From Cytobacillus solani (GTDB taxonomy: Bacteria > Bacillota > Bacilli > Bacillales > Cytobacillaceae), in assembly GCF_001420595.1 (NCBI RefSeq), contig NZ_LJIX01000006.1, positions 193,361 to 257,360 on the forward strand: a stretch of 64,000 bases of DNA, in the 5' to 3' direction. Below the pieces are notes generated by a model, which made no database searches, was not told where the DNA came from, and worked only from the letters and a program-made list of their open reading frames with translations. Every line of letters begins with the position of its first letter. Positions within the stretch are counted from its first letter, which is position 1. The position numbers and the translations under genes are program-made. This document shows positions 16,930-26,165 of the stretch, one piece after another.

Positions 16930-16959
16930 ATGAAAGATCCAGGTACTGGTGGTCATTAA
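16930..16959 (+). CDS. Nine-codon minigene
   Basis: A perfect ribosome binding site (AAAGGAGGAATTGAA) leads to ATG AAA ... CAT TAA, encoding MKDPGTGGH. It is isolated between two terminators (16891-16910 and 16967-16995). Its peptide is not recognised. Confidence 0.45.
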   Translation: MKDPGTGGH

Positions 16960-16966
16960 GGCTTAA

Positions 16967-16995
16967 AGCACTCATTTTTATGGGTGCTTTTTATT
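16967..16995 (+). terminator. Terminator between the minigene and terminase
   Basis: AGCACTCA/TGGGTGCT (16967-16974 with 16981-16988) and a T-rich tail. Confidence 0.7.
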
Positions 16996-17027
16996 TTATG
17001 TAGCTATTAGCATAATGGGGTGATGCC

Positions 17028-17555
17028 ATTGGGAAAGTAAATAAGAAGAAAACTGGTGCTAAGGGAAAATACCTTGATTGGATTAAACCAGAAGGCCTTA
17101 TTAAGCTTGAGGGATGGGCTCGTGACGGACTGACAGATGAACAAATTGCTTCAAATATAGGTATTAGTCGCTCTACGTTAAATGAGTGGAAGAAGAAGTA
17201 TTCGGACATATCGGACACCTTAAAAAGGGGTAAAGAGGTAGTTGATCGTCAGGTTGAAAACGCACTCCTCAAACGAGCTTTAGGGTATGAGTTTGAAGAA
17301 GTCACTTATGAACCAGTTCCAGTTAAACCCTATATAAACGACGAAGGAAATGTTGTTGAATATGAGTTAGGTGTAACTAAGAAAGTAAAAAAACAAGTGG
17401 CTCCAGATGTTACAGCTCAAATATTTTGGCTTAAAAATCGTCGACCTGATAAGTGGAGAGATAAACAAGACGTGGAGCATAGTGGCAGCATGGAAGTTAA
17501 CAATCCACTTAAAGGATTATCTACTGAGGAATTGAAGAAGTTGATAAACAAATGA
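17028..17555 (+). CDS. Terminase small subunit, frameshifted or ATT-initiated start
   Basis: The frame 17028-17555 encodes 175 residues typical of TerS: an N-terminal HTH (GLTDEQIASNIGISRSTLNEW), a central helical oligomerisation region, and FWLKNRRPDKWRDKQ followed by a C-terminal tail. TerS binds pac/cos DNA and loads TerL. No ATG/GTG/TTG exists before residue 100. A well-placed ATG (17023, behind GGGG) opens the wrong frame and stops after five codons; one extra A in the GGGAAAG run at 17031-17037 would restore it. Either translation starts at ATT 17028 or a 1-bp deletion inactivates the gene. It overlaps TerL by 4 bp. Confidence 0.85.
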   Translation: MGKVNKKKTGAKGKYLDWIKPEGLIKLEGWARDGLTDEQIASNIGISRSTLNEWKKKYSDISDTLKRGKEVVDRQVENALLKRALGYEFEEVTYEPVPVKPYINDEGNVVEYELGVTKKVKKQVAPDVTAQIFWLKNRRPDKWRDKQDVEHSGSMEVNNPLKGLSTEELKKLINK

Positions 17556-18943
17556 CTGATTTAGAAGTGATTAAACATATGGCCAAACTAGAACTTGCAA
17601 GACGTGAGTTCTTTTATTTTTGTCACTTGCTTGCTCCGAAGTTTTATAAAGAGAATAGGCAATATCTAATTGATATGTGTGATGAAATGCAAGACTTTTA
17701 TTACTCTGATGATGAAGTTGCCATTATTAATGTGCCGCCGCGACATGGTAAGTCAAGAACTGCTTCAATGTTTGCACAATGGGTATTTGGCCAGAACCAA
17801 GAAGAAAAGATAATGACTGGTTCTTACAATGAAACTTTATCGACTACCTTTTCGAAAGCCGTTCGAAATGGAATATCAGAAGAAAAGGCTGATCAGGACC
17901 AAATTGTATATAGGGATATCTTTCCTTCTACACGCATCAAACAAGGTGACGCAGCAATGAACTTATGGAGTCTTGAAGGTGGTTATAATAATTACCTTGC
18001 AACTTCACCTACAGGTACAGCAACAGGGTTTGGTGCTTCGCTACTTATTATTGATGACTTAATAAAAAACTCACTAGAAGCCTTCAATGAAATGGTACTT
18101 GAAAAGCATTGGGAGTGGTTCACAAACACAATGCTATCCCGTCTTGAAGAAGGTGGGAAAATCATCATTATTATGACGCGTTGGGCTTCTAAGGATTTAG
18201 CTGGGAAGGCATTAGAACATTTTACTGATGAAGGTAAACGAGTACGGCATATTAACCTAAAAGCCTTACAAGATGATGGGACCATGTTATGTGAAGAAGT
18301 GTTAAGTAGAAGGTCTTATGAAAGTAAGATACGAGCTATGGGCCCTGAAATCGCCGCAGCTAACTATCAGCAAGAACCAATAGATGTAAAAGGAAGATTA
18401 TACATCTCATTTAAAACATATGATGGTGAATTGCCACAATTCAAGGAAATAAAGAATTATACCGATACGGCAGATAGTGGAGAAGATTACTTATGTTCAA
18501 TCAATTATGGCGTTACATTTAGTAATGAAGCTTATGTTTTAGATGTTCTCTACACTAAAGATGGAATGGAAATCACTGAACCAAAACAAGCAAAGATGCT
18601 GTATGAAGGTGAAGTGAACTGGGCTGATATTGAATCGAATAATGGTGGCCGAGGGTATGCTCGGTCAGTTGAAAGGATATTAAGAGATAAGCATCATTCG
18701 AATAAAACCCGAATTGAGCCATTTCATCAATCGAAAAACAAAACAGCCCGTATTATATCAAATGCTACATGGGTTATGGATCACATCTATTTTCCTGCTG
18801 ATTGGCGTTTTAAATGGCCAGAGTATTATAAAGCAATGACAGAGTACCAACGTGAAGGTAAAAACAAACATGATGATGCTCCAGATGCTACTACTGGAAT
18901 TGCAGAAAAGATTGGACAAGGCAGTCTATTCAGTTTTGATTAA
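17552..18943 (+). CDS. Terminase large subunit
   Basis: The 463-residue packaging motor has the Walker A-like PPRHGKS (62-68), Walker B LLIIDD (164-169), the coupling motif IIMTRWA (about 208) and a C-terminal RNase H-like nuclease with YTDTADSGEDY (about 300-310). It cuts and translocates DNA into the prohead through the portal encoded next. Full length for the SPP1/PBSX type. Confidence 0.95.
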   Translation: MTDLEVIKHMAKLELARREFFYFCHLLAPKFYKENRQYLIDMCDEMQDFYYSDDEVAIINVPPRHGKSRTASMFAQWVFGQNQEEKIMTGSYNETLSTTFSKAVRNGISEEKADQDQIVYRDIFPSTRIKQGDAAMNLWSLEGGYNNYLATSPTGTATGFGASLLIIDDLIKNSLEAFNEMVLEKHWEWFTNTMLSRLEEGGKIIIIMTRWASKDLAGKALEHFTDEGKRVRHINLKALQDDGTMLCEEVLSRRSYESKIRAMGPEIAAANYQQEPIDVKGRLYISFKTYDGELPQFKEIKNYTDTADSGEDYLCSINYGVTFSNEAYVLDVLYTKDGMEITEPKQAKMLYEGEVNWADIESNNGGRGYARSVERILRDKHHSNKTRIEPFHQSKNKTARIISNATWVMDHIYFPADWRFKWPEYYKAMTEYQREGKNKHDDAPDATTGIAEKIGQGSLFSFD

Positions 18944-18956
18944 GTGAGGTGATAAC

Positions 18957-20462
18957 ATGACAGGATACTTTCCGTTTCAAGGAAGCAGCACAGAAAGTGA
19001 TCGTTTTAATAGCATAATTATAAATGGTGCAAGTAAAGTCTTGAGTGATATTCGTATTTTAGAAAAGGAAATATATAAGTTTAAGTCTTCGGACAGATTA
19101 AAGTGGATGAAGACAGGAATTAATTACTATGATGGCAACCAAGACATAATGAAGCGTGAACGAAAGGTAATAGGTAAAGGCGGTCGCTTAGAAAAAGTAG
19201 AAAACTTGCCGAATAACCAAGTTGTAGATAATCAATATGCGAAATTGGTTGACCAGAAAGTGAATTATCAGCTGGGTAAACCCCTAACGATAGAAACAAA
19301 AAATAAGAGATACCTTGAGTTACTACAAGATGTATTTAATAAAAGATTTCATCGTACTCTAAGAAACGTTGGTGAGGATGCACTTAACGCAGGCATAAGC
19401 TATCTTTATCCTTACTACAACGAATCTGGTGAATTTACATTTAAACATTTTAATAGCTTCGAAATTCTCCCTTTTTGGAGAGATAAATCGCACACCGAAT
19501 TAGATGCATTTGCACATCTATACACCATTACTGTATATGAGGGTGAAACAGAAGTTAATCGAGAATGTGTTGATTTGTATAGCAAAGATGGGATCACAAG
19601 CTATGTATGGTTTAACGGCCGATTAGTACCTGATGTTGAAAAAACACCTTCACCTTATCTAACTGCAATAGATGAAGAAGGTAATGAGCAGCAGTTAAAT
19701 TGGCAACGTATTCCCTTGATAGTATTTAAGTTTAATAGCAAAGAGATACCTCTGATTCGAAGAGTGAAGAGTTTACAAGATGGAATCAATTCAATGTTGA
19801 GTGATTTCCAGAACAACATGGAAGAGGATGCTCGTTCCACGATTTTAGTTTTGCATAACTATGATGGACAGGACCTTGGAGAGTTTAGACGGAATTTAGC
19901 TCAGTATGGTGCTGTAAAAGTTCGAAGTACCGATGGTGCAAAAGGTGGTTTAGAAACCCTCTATATTGAAGTAAATAAAGATAACTATGAATCTATTTTA
20001 AAGCTCTTTAAAAAAGCACTCATTGAAAATGGCCGTGGTTACGATGCTAAAGATGATCGAATGAGTAATAATCCAAATCAAATGAATATAAAAAGTATGT
20101 ACAGTGATATTGAACTAGATGCAAATGGAATTGAAACAGAATTTCAAGCAGCATTTGAGGATTTATTGTGGTTTATTAATCAAAATTTCATAAATACAGA
20201 AAAAGGCGATTTTGAAGGGGAGAAAGTAAAGTTCATTTTCAATCGTGACACATTAGTAAATGAATCGGAAGTAATAGAAAGCTTGAACAAATCTACTGAC
20301 TTATCACTTGAAACCCGTATTTCACAACACCCTTATGTCGATGATGTGCAACGTGAACTAGAACGTATCAAGAAAGAGCGCTTAGAAACTCAGGAAGAGT
20401 TTGATGGGTACAATGCCACATTCAATCAAAATAAAGGTGAGTTAGATGGCCAAGAGTCGTGA
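18957..20462 (+). CDS. Portal protein (SPP1 gp6-like)
   Basis: The 501-residue protein matches the SPP1 Gp6/phi3626 portal family (WMKTGINYYDGNQDIMKR, then NNQVVDNQYAKLVDQKVNY). It forms the dodecameric DNA gate at one head vertex. GTGAGGTGA precedes the ATG. It overlaps the next gene by 17 bp. Confidence 0.93.
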   Translation: MTGYFPFQGSSTESDRFNSIIINGASKVLSDIRILEKEIYKFKSSDRLKWMKTGINYYDGNQDIMKRERKVIGKGGRLEKVENLPNNQVVDNQYAKLVDQKVNYQLGKPLTIETKNKRYLELLQDVFNKRFHRTLRNVGEDALNAGISYLYPYYNESGEFTFKHFNSFEILPFWRDKSHTELDAFAHLYTITVYEGETEVNRECVDLYSKDGITSYVWFNGRLVPDVEKTPSPYLTAIDEEGNEQQLNWQRIPLIVFKFNSKEIPLIRRVKSLQDGINSMLSDFQNNMEEDARSTILVLHNYDGQDLGEFRRNLAQYGAVKVRSTDGAKGGLETLYIEVNKDNYESILKLFKKALIENGRGYDAKDDRMSNNPNQMNIKSMYSDIELDANGIETEFQAAFEDLLWFINQNFINTEKGDFEGEKVKFIFNRDTLVNESEVIESLNKSTDLSLETRISQHPYVDDVQRELERIKKERLETQEEFDGYNATFNQNKGELDGQES

Positions 20463-21474
20463 TTACTGGCGAAAACGATTTGAATTATTACTGGAGGCTG
20501 AGCTAAATAGAAGTGAAACGTATCTAATTGATATGGAGAAAGCGTATATCCGAACAATGTCTGAAATTGAAAAGGATATTGCAAAATGGTATTTGCGCTT
20601 TGCTGCTAACAATGAAATATCACTAGCAGAAGCAAAACGGTTATTGAAATCTGACGAGTTAAATGAGTTCAGGTGGACTGTTGAGGAATATATTCTTTAT
20701 GGTGAAAAGAACGCAATTAACCAAGCTTGGATGAAACAGCTTGAAAATGCTTCTGTCAGGGTTCATATTAGCCGTTTAGAAAGCTTGCAGATACAATTAC
20801 AACAACATATAGAAAAGCTCTATGGTGGTCAAATTAATGCTGTAGAACGATTAATGAAGGAAACTTATCAGAGCACTTATCTCCACACAGCTTTCGAAAT
20901 TCAAAGCGCATTTGGAATTGGTTTTACAATGCATGCTATTGATGAAACAAAGCTAACAAAAATTATAAGCAAGCCATGGACAGTAGATCGAATGACTTTC
21001 AGCGATAAGATATGGCGCGACAAGCAGTTATTAGTCAATACATTGCATACAGAACTAACTCAATCCATTGCTAGAGGTCAAGCGCCAGATAAAGTGATTT
21101 CCACAATATCGAAAAAACTAAATACTTCCCGTTCTAACGCTGCTCGTCTTGTAATGACCGAATCGGCGTTTTTTAGTGCTTCGGCTCAAAAAGAAACGTT
21201 TGGAGAGTTGAATGTTGAACGTTATGAGATCGTAGCAACGCTTGATAGCAAAACAAGTTTGATATGCCATTCTATGGATGGGAAAGTATTCAAAATGAGT
21301 GAATTTGAGCCGGGTATAACAGCGAATCCATTTCATCCATATTGCAGGACCACCACGGTACCTTATTTTGATGATGATTATGGTCAGCGTATTGCTCGTG
21401 GTAAAGACGGAAAGGTCTATTACATTGATAGTAAAATTAAGTATCCTGAATGGAAGGAGCGTTTTATTATATGA
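20446..21474 (+). CDS. Minor head protein (SPP1 gp7-like head morphogenesis)
   Basis: The 342-residue protein follows the portal. The C-terminal part contains the conserved phage Mu gpF/SPP1 gp7 motif with ARLVMTESAFFSASA and the closing HPYCRTTTVPYF. These proteins enter the head with the portal and help DNA ejection. Confidence 0.88.
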   Translation: MAKSRDYWRKRFELLLEAELNRSETYLIDMEKAYIRTMSEIEKDIAKWYLRFAANNEISLAEAKRLLKSDELNEFRWTVEEYILYGEKNAINQAWMKQLENASVRVHISRLESLQIQLQQHIEKLYGGQINAVERLMKETYQSTYLHTAFEIQSAFGIGFTMHAIDETKLTKIISKPWTVDRMTFSDKIWRDKQLLVNTLHTELTQSIARGQAPDKVISTISKKLNTSRSNAARLVMTESAFFSASAQKETFGELNVERYEIVATLDSKTSLICHSMDGKVFKMSEFEPGITANPFHPYCRTTTVPYFDDDYGQRIARGKDGKVYYIDSKIKYPEWKERFII

Positions 21475-21941
21475 AAAAGTATCGTAAGAAGTCCGTTGTG
21501 ATTGAAGCTATTAAGACAGAATGTGGCAAACCCATGAAAGAAATTATAGATTTTGTTGGTCATGAGAACCTAGATCTAAATACTAATTGTGAAGCTGTAA
21601 TTAGAACATTAGAAGGTGATATGATAATCAACCCCGGTGATTATATCGTTAAGGGAGTTACAGGTGGATTTTATCTTTGCAAGCCAGATTTTTTTGAAGC
21701 AACATATGAACCTGTAGTTGAAGATGATTTAATTTACTCTGTATCAAAGAAGTATGGATTTACGGTAGAGGAAGCTCAAACTTTGCTATCTAATAAAGAA
21801 ACCAAAAATATCTTATTAGCAAATATAGGAAAAAGCAGTTGTGTTACACCAGTTGTAAATGTCACTATTCCAAGTGGAGAGTTTGATGTTGAAAATTTAG
21901 TAAACAATTTAGAGTATCAAATAAAGAAAATATTTAATTAA
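21471..21941 (+). CDS. Hypothetical phage protein, 156 aa (PGDYIVKG family)
   Basis: ATG 21471 (ATGA overlap with the previous stop; AAGGAG upstream). The N-terminal 80 residues carry the common phage motif TLEGDMIINPGDYIVKGVTGGFYLCKP (shown in part as IINPGDYIVKGV), the remainder resembles a short helical extension. Function of this widespread family is unknown; its place among head genes is unusual. Confidence 0.7.
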   Translation: MKKYRKKSVVIEAIKTECGKPMKEIIDFVGHENLDLNTNCEAVIRTLEGDMIINPGDYIVKGVTGGFYLCKPDFFEATYEPVVEDDLIYSVSKKYGFTVEEAQTLLSNKETKNILLANIGKSSCVTPVVNVTIPSGEFDVENLVNNLEYQIKKIFN

Positions 21942-22044
21942 GTTATTAACATTCCGTCATCTTAGCATTTATGGACGTTAACTATTAAAGCTGGCTCGAG
22001 GACGTAACCTCGTAAAACTATCGTAACCAATGGAGGAATCATAA

Positions 22045-22644
22045 ATGAAAAGGGAATTTTTAGAGGGTCTTGGCATTGATAAAGAGAAGATTGACTCAAT
22101 CATGGCTGAACATGGAAAAACTGTTGAAACACATAAATCAAAGCAAACTGAACTATCTACTAACTTAGAAGATTTAAAGAAGCAGCTTGCTGACCGTGAT
22201 AAAGACCTAAAGGATTTAAAGAAAAAAGCAGAAGGAAGCGAAGAGCTTCAATCAAAGTTTACAGAACTTGAGACAAAATACAATCAAGAGAAAGCAGACT
22301 TTGAAACAAAGCTAATAGATACTCAGCTTTCCAGTGCTTTAAAGCTGGCTCTAGCTGGCAAGGTTCATGACGCTGATCTTGTAACTGGTCTTATCGACAA
22401 AACAAAAATTGAATTAGGCGAGGACGGAAAAGTCACCAAAGGACTTGATGAGCAGATTAAAGAGCTGCAAACATCAAAGTCCTTTTTATTTGTGCCAGAG
22501 AAAAAGGATAAAACCTTTAGAGGATTTGTTCCAAGTGGAGGCAATGGTTCCGATGGCAATCCGATCGATATCGGTGCCGGTTTCGCGAAAATGGCAAACG
22601 AAAGAACTCAAGCACCAAAAAATGAAAATGACCCGTGGGGTTAA
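22045..22644 (+). CDS. Capsid scaffolding protein (GP20-like)
   Basis: The 199-residue protein is mostly coiled coil (about 25-100, rich in K/E/L) after FLEGLGIDKEKIDSIM, which fits the phage GP20/scaffold family. It guides capsid assembly and is expelled or cleaved. TGGAGG precedes the ATG. The 103-bp gap upstream (21942-22044) contains no gene. Confidence 0.85.
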   Translation: MKREFLEGLGIDKEKIDSIMAEHGKTVETHKSKQTELSTNLEDLKKQLADRDKDLKDLKKKAEGSEELQSKFTELETKYNQEKADFETKLIDTQLSSALKLALAGKVHDADLVTGLIDKTKIELGEDGKVTKGLDEQIKELQTSKSFLFVPEKKDKTFRGFVPSGGNGSDGNPIDIGAGFAKMANERTQAPKNENDPWG

Positions 22645-22662
22645 TAGAAGGAGGATATTGAT

Positions 22663-22977
22663 ATGCCATATGTAAAACCAGTGGTAACAGCAAATCGTAT
22701 TAACTTTTTAGCATCTTCAAAGGTTCAAGCTTTCACTTATCAAGTAAGTGCTGCAGGTGTTGCAGCAGATTCAAATGGTCGAAAGATTGTAAAGGCAGGA
22801 ACGATTCTTCCTGCGAATGATGCAACAGCACAAGGTATTTTATATACAGATGTGGATGTAACAAATGGACCACAACCAGGCTCGTTAATTGTTGAAGCAT
22901 ATGTTCTTCAAGCTCGCTTACCAGTTGCTCCTGCTGCTGAAGCAAAGGATGCATTATCAAAAATCACATTCCGATAA
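22663..22977 (+). CDS. Head decoration/stabilisation protein, 104 aa
   Basis: A beta-rich protein (GTILPANDATAQGILYTDVD) located between scaffold and major capsid, the usual place for a decoration protein that cements the expanded capsid. Assigned by position and pattern. Confidence 0.65.
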   Translation: MPYVKPVVTANRINFLASSKVQAFTYQVSAAGVAADSNGRKIVKAGTILPANDATAQGILYTDVDVTNGPQPGSLIVEAYVLQARLPVAPAAEAKDALSKITFR

Positions 22978-23011
22978 TAACAATTCCATTAATCGATAGG
23001 AGGCAAAAATT

Positions 23012-24034
23012 ATGCCAGATGTATTAGAACTTTTTGATTCCAAAACAGTATTAAATTATCTAAAAGAACGTCAATATAAGCCATTGCTTGGAGAAAGCCT
23101 ATTCCCTGAAGTGAAGCATGATACATTGGATTTTGAATACTTAGTAGGTGCAAGTTCTCTTCCAGTAGTAGCATCTGTACATGCATTTGATACAGAAGCA
23201 GAAATTGGTTCTCGTGAAGCTGCAAAGCAAGCACTTGAAGCTGCTTATATAAAGCGTAAAATGCAAATTACAGAAAAGGATTTAATTGCCTTGCAGTTCC
23301 CACGTACTCCTCAGGAACAACAATATTTAACTAGTCGAGTCTTTAATGATATTGATTCATTAGTTCAAGGTGTTAAAGCTCGAGTGGAGTTAATGAGAAT
23401 GGAGGCTTTAACAACCGGTAAAGTCACACTAAATGAAAATGGTCTAAACATGACCGTTAACTATCATATACCTACTGAACACCAAGAAACATTAGCTGGT
23501 ACCGATTTATGGACTGATCCAGCAGCTGATATTATTGGAGATTTGGAACGTTGGCAGGATTCATTAGATGAAAAAGCAACTCGTGCTTTAACATCTACTA
23601 AAGTACTATCTCAAATTCTACGAAACTCTAAAATTATCGGGTATCTATTCGGCAAAGATTCCGGCCGCATTCCTACTCGCCAAGATTTGAATGCATTCTT
23701 ACTGCAACATGACTTACCACAGATTGCAGTCAATGATGCAAAATATCGCAAGCAGAATGCCAATGGTTCTTACACAACTTCTCGTTACTTTGGTGAGAAT
23801 AAGTTCGTTATGTTTGGTGCTGGTACGCTCGGAGAAACTCTTTATGGACCTACTCCAGAAGAAAGCCGTATGGTTCGCGAAGGTAATGAGCAAGTACAAA
23901 ATATTGATAAAGTCATTGCTATGGTTTATGAAGAAGGTTTGGATCCAGTGTCTACTTGGACCAAAGCTGCAGCTACTGCAATCCCTTCTTTCCCGGAAGC
24001 AAATAATGTGTTCCAAGCTCAACCTATTGCTTAG
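23012..24034 (+). CDS. Major capsid protein (capsid protein E family)
   Basis: The 340-residue protein matches the phage major capsid protein E family (HK97 fold): LKERQYKPLLGESLFPEV at about 17-34 and YIKRKMQITEKDLIALQF at about 79-96. GATAGGAGG precedes the ATG. Confidence 0.92.
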   Translation: MPDVLELFDSKTVLNYLKERQYKPLLGESLFPEVKHDTLDFEYLVGASSLPVVASVHAFDTEAEIGSREAAKQALEAAYIKRKMQITEKDLIALQFPRTPQEQQYLTSRVFNDIDSLVQGVKARVELMRMEALTTGKVTLNENGLNMTVNYHIPTEHQETLAGTDLWTDPAADIIGDLERWQDSLDEKATRALTSTKVLSQILRNSKIIGYLFGKDSGRIPTRQDLNAFLLQHDLPQIAVNDAKYRKQNANGSYTTSRYFGENKFVMFGAGTLGETLYGPTPEESRMVREGNEQVQNIDKVIAMVYEEGLDPVSTWTKAAATAIPSFPEANNVFQAQPIA

Positions 24035-24049
24035 AAAGGATGAAACTGT

Positions 24050-24319
24050 ATGACTACACAGCTTCGAGTGAAAATAAAAGATTCGGTATTTCCAATCCGT
24101 ATTAAAGGGGCTCGTTACCATAATGGTGACGAGCTTATTGTTGATAAAAAGGATTTTTCAGATAAGATGATGGAAATTGTAGAGGAAGTTAAACAAGATC
24201 CCGAGTTTGAGGCATTAAAAGAAAAAGCGAAAGAATTAAAAATAAAAAGTTATACAAAAATGAAAAAAGAAGAGCTACAAGCTGCTGTTGAAGAAAAACT
24301 TGCTGAAGAAAGCGAGTGA
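24050..24319 (+). CDS. Small head protein with Rho_N/SAP-like motif (YqbF-like)
   Basis: An 89-residue protein with an N-terminal beta region and a C-terminal Rho-N/SAP-type helix pair (AKELKIKSYTKMKKEELQ). It is in the position of skin yqbF, after the capsid gene. Confidence 0.75.
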   Translation: MTTQLRVKIKDSVFPIRIKGARYHNGDELIVDKKDFSDKMMEIVEEVKQDPEFEALKEKAKELKIKSYTKMKKEELQAAVEEKLAEESE

Positions 24320-24720
24320 TTCAGTTGTTAACAGAAGTTAAAGAAAGGTTACACTCACTAGGCATTTCGGTGTCTAGTGAGCCAAGCAATGTTGATGAAG
24401 TAATAATAAAATTTAGCATTGAAAAAGTGACAAATCATATAAAAAATCAAACAAATCTATCTGAAATCCCCACTGGTCTTAAAGAAATTGCGATCGATAT
24501 GGTTGTTGGTGAATATCTTTTTTCCAAAAAGTCTATGGGGCTATTGAACATAGATTCTCTAGATTTTGGCTTAATCGAAAAACAAGTACAAGATGGTGAT
24601 ACAAACGTCACATTTGCAGTGGAAGCAAGTTCAACGCCCGAAGCTCAATTTAATGCCTTTATTCAATATCTGAGACATGATGAAGTGGATTTTATAAGGT
24701 ATAGGGTACTGATATGGTGA
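24316..24720 (+). CDS. Head-tail connector protein (YqbG/XkdG-region type)
   Basis: GTG start at 24316 overlaps the previous stop by 4 bp. The 134-residue helical protein matches, by order and pattern, the first connector gene (YqbG) of the skin/PBSX set, which docks to the portal. Confidence 0.75.
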   Translation: MIQLLTEVKERLHSLGISVSSEPSNVDEVIIKFSIEKVTNHIKNQTNLSEIPTGLKEIAIDMVVGEYLFSKKSMGLLNIDSLDFGLIEKQVQDGDTNVTFAVEASSTPEAQFNAFIQYLRHDEVDFIRYRVLIW

Positions 24721-25076
24721 ATGCACGTAGAAAAGCCATAGAAAGACTGTATAAGGGCGTATGTACAATTAAAGAGTTTCAATCAATAAAAGACCCTATC
24801 ACACATATTACAAGCAATAAAGAGGTCCCAGTGCTTGAAAATCAACCTTGCAAACTATCTATCGAAAAACAAACTTCAGCAACAAATACTAACGGGCCAG
24901 CAATTATTGCTCAATCTACTAAGTTATTTTTAGCTCCAGAAATTATTGTAAAAGCTGGTTCAAAAATCATTGTAAGCCAACACGGTAAAACAAATGAGTA
25001 TGCCCGTAGTGGGGAACCAACTGTTTACATGGATCATCAAGAAATTGTACTTGAATTTTTCAAGGGGTATGCTTAA
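24714..25076 (+). CDS. Head closure/connector protein (YqbH/XkdH-like)
   Basis: A 120-residue beta-rich protein (begins MVNARRKAIERLYKGVCTI) that overlaps both neighbours. Its place between YqbG- and gp10-like genes identifies it as the YqbH/XkdH-type closure protein. Confidence 0.75.
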   Translation: MVNARRKAIERLYKGVCTIKEFQSIKDPITHITSNKEVPVLENQPCKLSIEKQTSATNTNGPAIIAQSTKLFLAPEIIVKAGSKIIVSQHGKTNEYARSGEPTVYMDHQEIVLEFFKGYA

Positions 25077-25576
25077 TGGCAAGGTGGGGTCGTATTGATT
25101 ATGAGCAGCTAAAAAGATTGCAAAAACGAATACAGAAGCTAGAAAGAGCGAAGTTTGATAAGTTTTGTGAAGAGTGCGCAAAGGAAATTGCTGCTCGATT
25201 TTTGGCGAAAGTAATTAAACGTACTCCAGTTGGTGTCTATGAGGGGCAAGGAAAAACGGGTGGAACATTAAGACGTGGTTGGACAGCTAAAACGCATGCA
25301 GAAGCTGAAAGTGGTAGTGGTAAGGGAGGAAATGCAGTATCCTTTGCGCAAGGTCTACAAATAACTAAAATAGGTAATGTTTACGAAATTATTATCATCA
25401 ACCCAGTAGAATATGCTCCATATGTCGAATATGGACATAGAACGAGAAATCACAAGGGCTGGGTGAAGGGGCGCTTTATGATGACAATTTCAGCAGATGA
25501 GGTTGAACGTCAAGCTCCAAAAATTGTTGAGAAAAAGCTAACAAAATTTTTAGGGGAGGTATTTGATGCAGATTAA
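25076..25576 (+). CDS. HK97 gp10-like tail completion protein (YqbI/XkdI-like)
   Basis: The 166-residue protein has the HK97-gp10 pattern: RFLAKVIKRTPVGVYEG, then GGTLRRGW, then EYAPYVEYGHRTRNHKGW. These proteins join head and tail or complete the neck. Confidence 0.88.
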   Translation: MARWGRIDYEQLKRLQKRIQKLERAKFDKFCEECAKEIAARFLAKVIKRTPVGVYEGQGKTGGTLRRGWTAKTHAEAESGSGKGGNAVSFAQGLQITKIGNVYEIIIINPVEYAPYVEYGHRTRNHKGWVKGRFMMTISADEVERQAPKIVEKKLTKFLGEVFDAD

Positions 25577-25991
25577 TGATGTTATTGATGCAATTGCAAT
25601 TAAGCTGCATCAAACCTTTGGAAATAGCTTTACAATCTATAAAGATTCAATTGAGCAAGGCTTTCAGGAGCCTTGTTTTTTTATTGCGTTACTTGAGCCG
25701 GATATAAAGCAAATGATAGGAAATCGATTTCATAGGACACTGCCATTTGATATTCATTATTTTGGTCATAGTACCACTAATGCTTATAAAATTGTTGATG
25801 ATCTCATGTTCAATATGGATTATATACAGTGCTTAAATGGTGATTTATTGAAAGGCACAAAAATGAGTGCAAATTTAGTTGATAGTGTCCTTCATTTCTT
25901 CGTAAGTTATAACATGTTTGTCCTAAAAGAAACGATACCTGAGGACTCGATGGAAGGTCTTTCAATCAACGGAAGTATGCGAGGTGAATAA
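25566..25991 (+). CDS. Tail terminator-type protein (YqbJ/XkdJ-like)
   Basis: ATG 25566 (GGGGAGG 7 nt upstream) overlaps the gp10-like gene by 11 bp. The 141-residue protein (MQINDVIDAIAIKLHQTF) matches the PBSX XkdJ position and size; such proteins cap the tail. Confidence 0.75.
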   Translation: MQINDVIDAIAIKLHQTFGNSFTIYKDSIEQGFQEPCFFIALLEPDIKQMIGNRFHRTLPFDIHYFGHSTTNAYKIVDDLMFNMDYIQCLNGDLLKGTKMSANLVDSVLHFFVSYNMFVLKETIPEDSMEGLSINGSMRGE

Positions 25992-25993
25992 AA

Positions 25994-26164
25994 ATGGCCA
26001 AAGAAAAAGCTGAAGCTTTGTTTACAAAAAAACAAATACTATCGTCTGCGAATTATCAAGAAAGGCGAGATTTGTTAAGTGTTTTGTTAAAGGATGACCA
26101 GCAGTACAGCTTACAAGCAGTTGATCAAGAAGTTGATAAGTTCATGAAAAGGAAGGTGAAATAG
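25994..26164 (+). CDS. Small tail protein (YqzN-like), 56 aa
   Basis: A Lys/Asp-rich 56-residue protein (begins MAKEKAEALFTKKQIL) fills the gap before the sheath gene. The skin element has the small gene yqzN in the same place, with the same pattern of basic ends. Confidence 0.75.
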   Translation: MAKEKAEALFTKKQILSSANYQERRDLLSVLLKDDQQYSLQAVDQEVDKFMKRKVK

Positions 26165-26165
26165 A

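Noticed and set aside
24354-24381. Perfect CTCACTAG/CTAGTGAG hairpin
   Set aside because: Lies inside the connector coding sequence without a T-tract. Probably chance or minor mRNA structure.
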